NCBI GenBank assembly: GCA_937141995.1
Contig: CAKZQX010000817.1
Location: forward strand, 1 to 7,423
DNA length: 7,423 bases
Origin: an uncultured Chloroflexaceae bacterium
Lineage (GTDB): Bacteria; Chloroflexota; Chloroflexia; Chloroflexales; Chloroflexaceae
Direction of reading: 5' to 3'
Under the pieces are notes generated by a model that saw only the letters and a list, made by a program, of their open reading frames with translations, did not search any database and was not told the DNA's origin. Position 1 is the first letter of the stretch. Every line of letters begins with the position of its first letter. The position numbers were made by a program, and so were the translations under genes. Below are positions 6,281-7,423 of this stretch, piece after piece.

Positions 6281-6330
6281 TCAGTCTACACCTCCTGGCA
6301 TCCGGTCGTGCCTCCAAAGAAGTGCAGGTG

Positions 6331-7035
6331 ATGAGTAATTCTTCAATTCTGATTGTCGATGATGATCCCGCTATTCGTAGCGGTGTTTCCGCGTTACTAA
6401 CTCAGTCAGGGTATCGTGTGGATAGTGTTGCAACGGGAAGTGAAGCGCTCAACTGGTTTGACCAACACCGGCTTCCCGACTTGATTGTACTTGATGTAAT
6501 GCTACCTGGCATTGATGGGTACACCGTTTGTCAGCGAGTGCGGCAACTTCCTACCTATGTGCCGATTCTTATGCTCTCTGTACGCGATGAGGTGCATGAT
6601 AAACTTATTGGTCTTGAACTAGGGGCTGATGATTATGTAACCAAGCCGTTTGTCCCGATTGAACTAGTTGCCCGTGTGAAGGCATTGTTACGTCTTGCAC
6701 AGCATACTACGGTGATGCCTGCTTGTGAGGAAGAACCACTAGCTTGTGGTTCGTTAAAGGTGTGGCGGGCGCAGCATCGCGTGACAGTTGCTGGACGGGA
6801 CATCCAGCTTTCACCTAAGGAGTGGCAAGTGCTTGTCGTGTTGATGGAGCATGCCGGGCAGGTTATCGGGCGGGAAACACTGCTCCGACGCGTGTGGGGG
6901 GACGATATCAGTGGTGATACACGCGTCGTGGATGCGCAAATTCAACGCCTGCGAACCAAGATTGAAGCCTGCGATCCCGATTACCGCCGTATTCAAGCTG
7001 TGCGCGGATTCGGCTATCGTCTTGTCTGTCCGTAA
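6331..7035 (+). CDS. OmpR/PhoB-family response regulator
   Basis: This is a two-component DNA-binding response regulator of 234 residues, the normal length for the class. The receiver domain (about 4-118) has the acidic cluster DDD (10-12), phosphoacceptor Asp55 in LIVLDVMLPGIDG, Ser83 in place of the more common Thr, Tyr102 and invariant Lys105 in ADDYVTKPF. After a variable linker (about 120-135), the C-terminal winged helix (136-232) contains LSPKEWQVLVVLMEHAGQVI, the recognition-helix region DTRVVDAQIQRLRTKI and the closing VRGFGYRLV. The start is uncertain: GTG codons at 6322 and 6328 are in frame, and the ATG at 6331 was preferred with an AAGAAG-like sequence upstream. All receiver key residues are present, so phosphorylation is expected. 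No histidine kinase follows; the next gene is ctaB on the other strand, so the partner is elsewhere. It is divergent from the secreted protein and lipoprotein genes. Confidence 0.95.
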   Translation: MSNSSILIVDDDPAIRSGVSALLTQSGYRVDSVATGSEALNWFDQHRLPDLIVLDVMLPGIDGYTVCQRVRQLPTYVPILMLSVRDEVHDKLIGLELGADDYVTKPFVPIELVARVKALLRLAQHTTVMPACEEEPLACGSLKVWRAQHRVTVAGRDIQLSPKEWQVLVVLMEHAGQVIGRETLLRRVWGDDISGDTRVVDAQIQRLRTKIEACDPDYRRIQAVRGFGYRLVCP

Positions 7036-7075
7036 GCGCTTCACGATTTCTGAGGTGCGCGACTTCCACACACCA

Positions 7076-7109
7076 TAAAATAAGCCCGCCCTGTAATTAC
7101 AGGGCAGGC
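7076..7109 (-). terminator. Intrinsic terminator of ctaB
   Basis: The 18-bp perfect palindrome GCCCTGTAATTACAGGGC (7088-7105) extends to a 13-bp stem with one G-U pair across 7084-7109. On the minus strand it is followed directly by the T-rich TTATTTTATGG. It lies about 65 bases after the ctaB stop codon. On the plus strand the bases after the hairpin are purine-rich, so it is unlikely to work well for the response regulator transcript. Confidence 0.75.
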
Positions 7110-7175
7110 AGGAAGATTGCGCGACCAGGCTGGTTTAATGAACAACCTTGCTATTGGAACTGGAAATGTCCACCG

Positions 7176-7423
7176 CTACCCCAACACCATCCGGTCCAGG
7201 ATCATCGCCGCAAACAGCAGCGCCAGGTAGAGCAGTGAATATTTGTACATGCCCCAGATATGCTTCTGCCCGCCCTCGCGCCAGATATCCCAGGCGTAGC
7301 GTAGGAAGATTCCACCGAACAGCAGCGCCAGCCCCAGGTAGATCGCGCCCATCGCCTGCAGCGGTACCAGCAGCAGCGTGATCCCGACCATCAGCACCGA
7401 GTAGAGCAGGATCTGCCGGCGCG
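7176..7423 (-). CDS. ctaB: Heme O synthase (protoheme IX farnesyltransferase), C-terminal part
   Basis: The final 81 codons of a minus-strand gene that runs off the right edge are visible, ending in TAG at 7178-7176. Heme O synthase is a polytopic membrane prenyltransferase that adds a farnesyl group to heme B, giving heme O for heme-copper oxidases (often then heme A). The fragment reads RRQILLYSVLMVGITLLLVP, then a helix LGLALLFGGIFLRYAWDIW and a final helix with KYSLLYLALLFAAMILDRMV. The R-Q-I-L-Y-S opening and the YSLLYLALLFAAMILDR ending match the last three membrane helices of the CtaB/CyoE family. The catalytic Asp-rich motifs lie outside the window. GC-rich codons resemble the left end of the window rather than the centre. 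Other UbiA-superfamily members are possible but fit less well. Confidence 0.88.
   Translation of the reverse strand, partial: RRQILLYSVLMVGITLLLVPLQAMGAIYLGLALLFGGIFLRYAWDIWREGGQKHIWGMYKYSLLYLALLFAAMILDRMVLG

Larger units (their letters stand above)
5949..6330. other. Divergent intergenic region with regulatory-looking repeats
   Basis: This AT-rich stretch separates the minus-strand secreted protein gene from the plus-strand response regulator and must hold both promoters. It contains 11-bp-phased direct repeats (6031-6066), a 14-bp palindrome (6076-6089) and a promoter-like TTGACA / TATAAT set (6249-6280). CCGTGAC also appears twice (6122-6128 and 6176-6182). No protein-coding frame or RNA gene is apparent. 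Confidence 0.6.

Noticed and set aside
1..7423. tRNA, rRNA, CRISPR array or riboswitch
   Set aside because: I looked for cloverleaf patterns, spaced direct repeats and known leader motifs on both strands and saw none I could support.

Overview
The window looks like a chromosomal segment of a Chloroflexota-type bacterium, perhaps Chloroflexus- or Roseiflexus-like. This is an inference from three things: very long tandem-domain solute-binding lipoproteins are familiar there, the flanking genes are moderately GC-rich, and a heme O synthase gene (ctaB) implies a heme-copper oxidase and aerobic respiration. No marker gene settles the taxonomy.

Layout. Positions 1-893 (minus strand) hold the N-terminal 297 residues of a contractile tail sheath protein, the edge of a phage-tail-like locus (prophage, tailocin or extracellular contractile injection system) that continues left of the window. 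About 690 bases of intergenic DNA with several inverted repeats follow, then a small single-pass membrane protein of unknown function on the plus strand (1586-2044). Positions 2045-2398 contain no credible gene but carry three hairpins, one a large palindrome resembling a REP element.

The centre (about 2399-6320) is visibly more AT-rich than both ends. It carries three minus-strand genes in the order secreted protein (5948-5550), giant solute-binding lipoprotein (5422-2738) and small polytopic membrane protein (2695-2399). The lipoprotein is the central object: 894 residues with a signal peptide, a lipidation cysteine and two homologous ABC-type sugar-binding-protein-like domains joined by a Pro/Thr linker, with no permease or ATPase gene next to it. 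A perfect 24-bp inverted repeat with a 5-nt spacer lies in the gap just before it. The secreted protein is small, Trp-rich, has four cysteines and is not recognised.

Divergent from these genes is an OmpR/PhoB-type response regulator (6331-7035, plus) with no sensor kinase in view. The shared divergent intergenic region (5949-6330) holds 11-bp-phased direct repeats, typical of OmpR/PhoB-family operators, a 14-bp palindrome and a promoter-like sequence facing the regulator. A working hypothesis is a small regulated cell-envelope module: the regulator controls itself and the secreted protein / binding lipoprotein / membrane protein genes. The right end (7176-7423, minus) is the C-terminus of ctaB, followed by a good intrinsic terminator. 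No tRNA, rRNA, CRISPR array or intact insertion sequence was seen.
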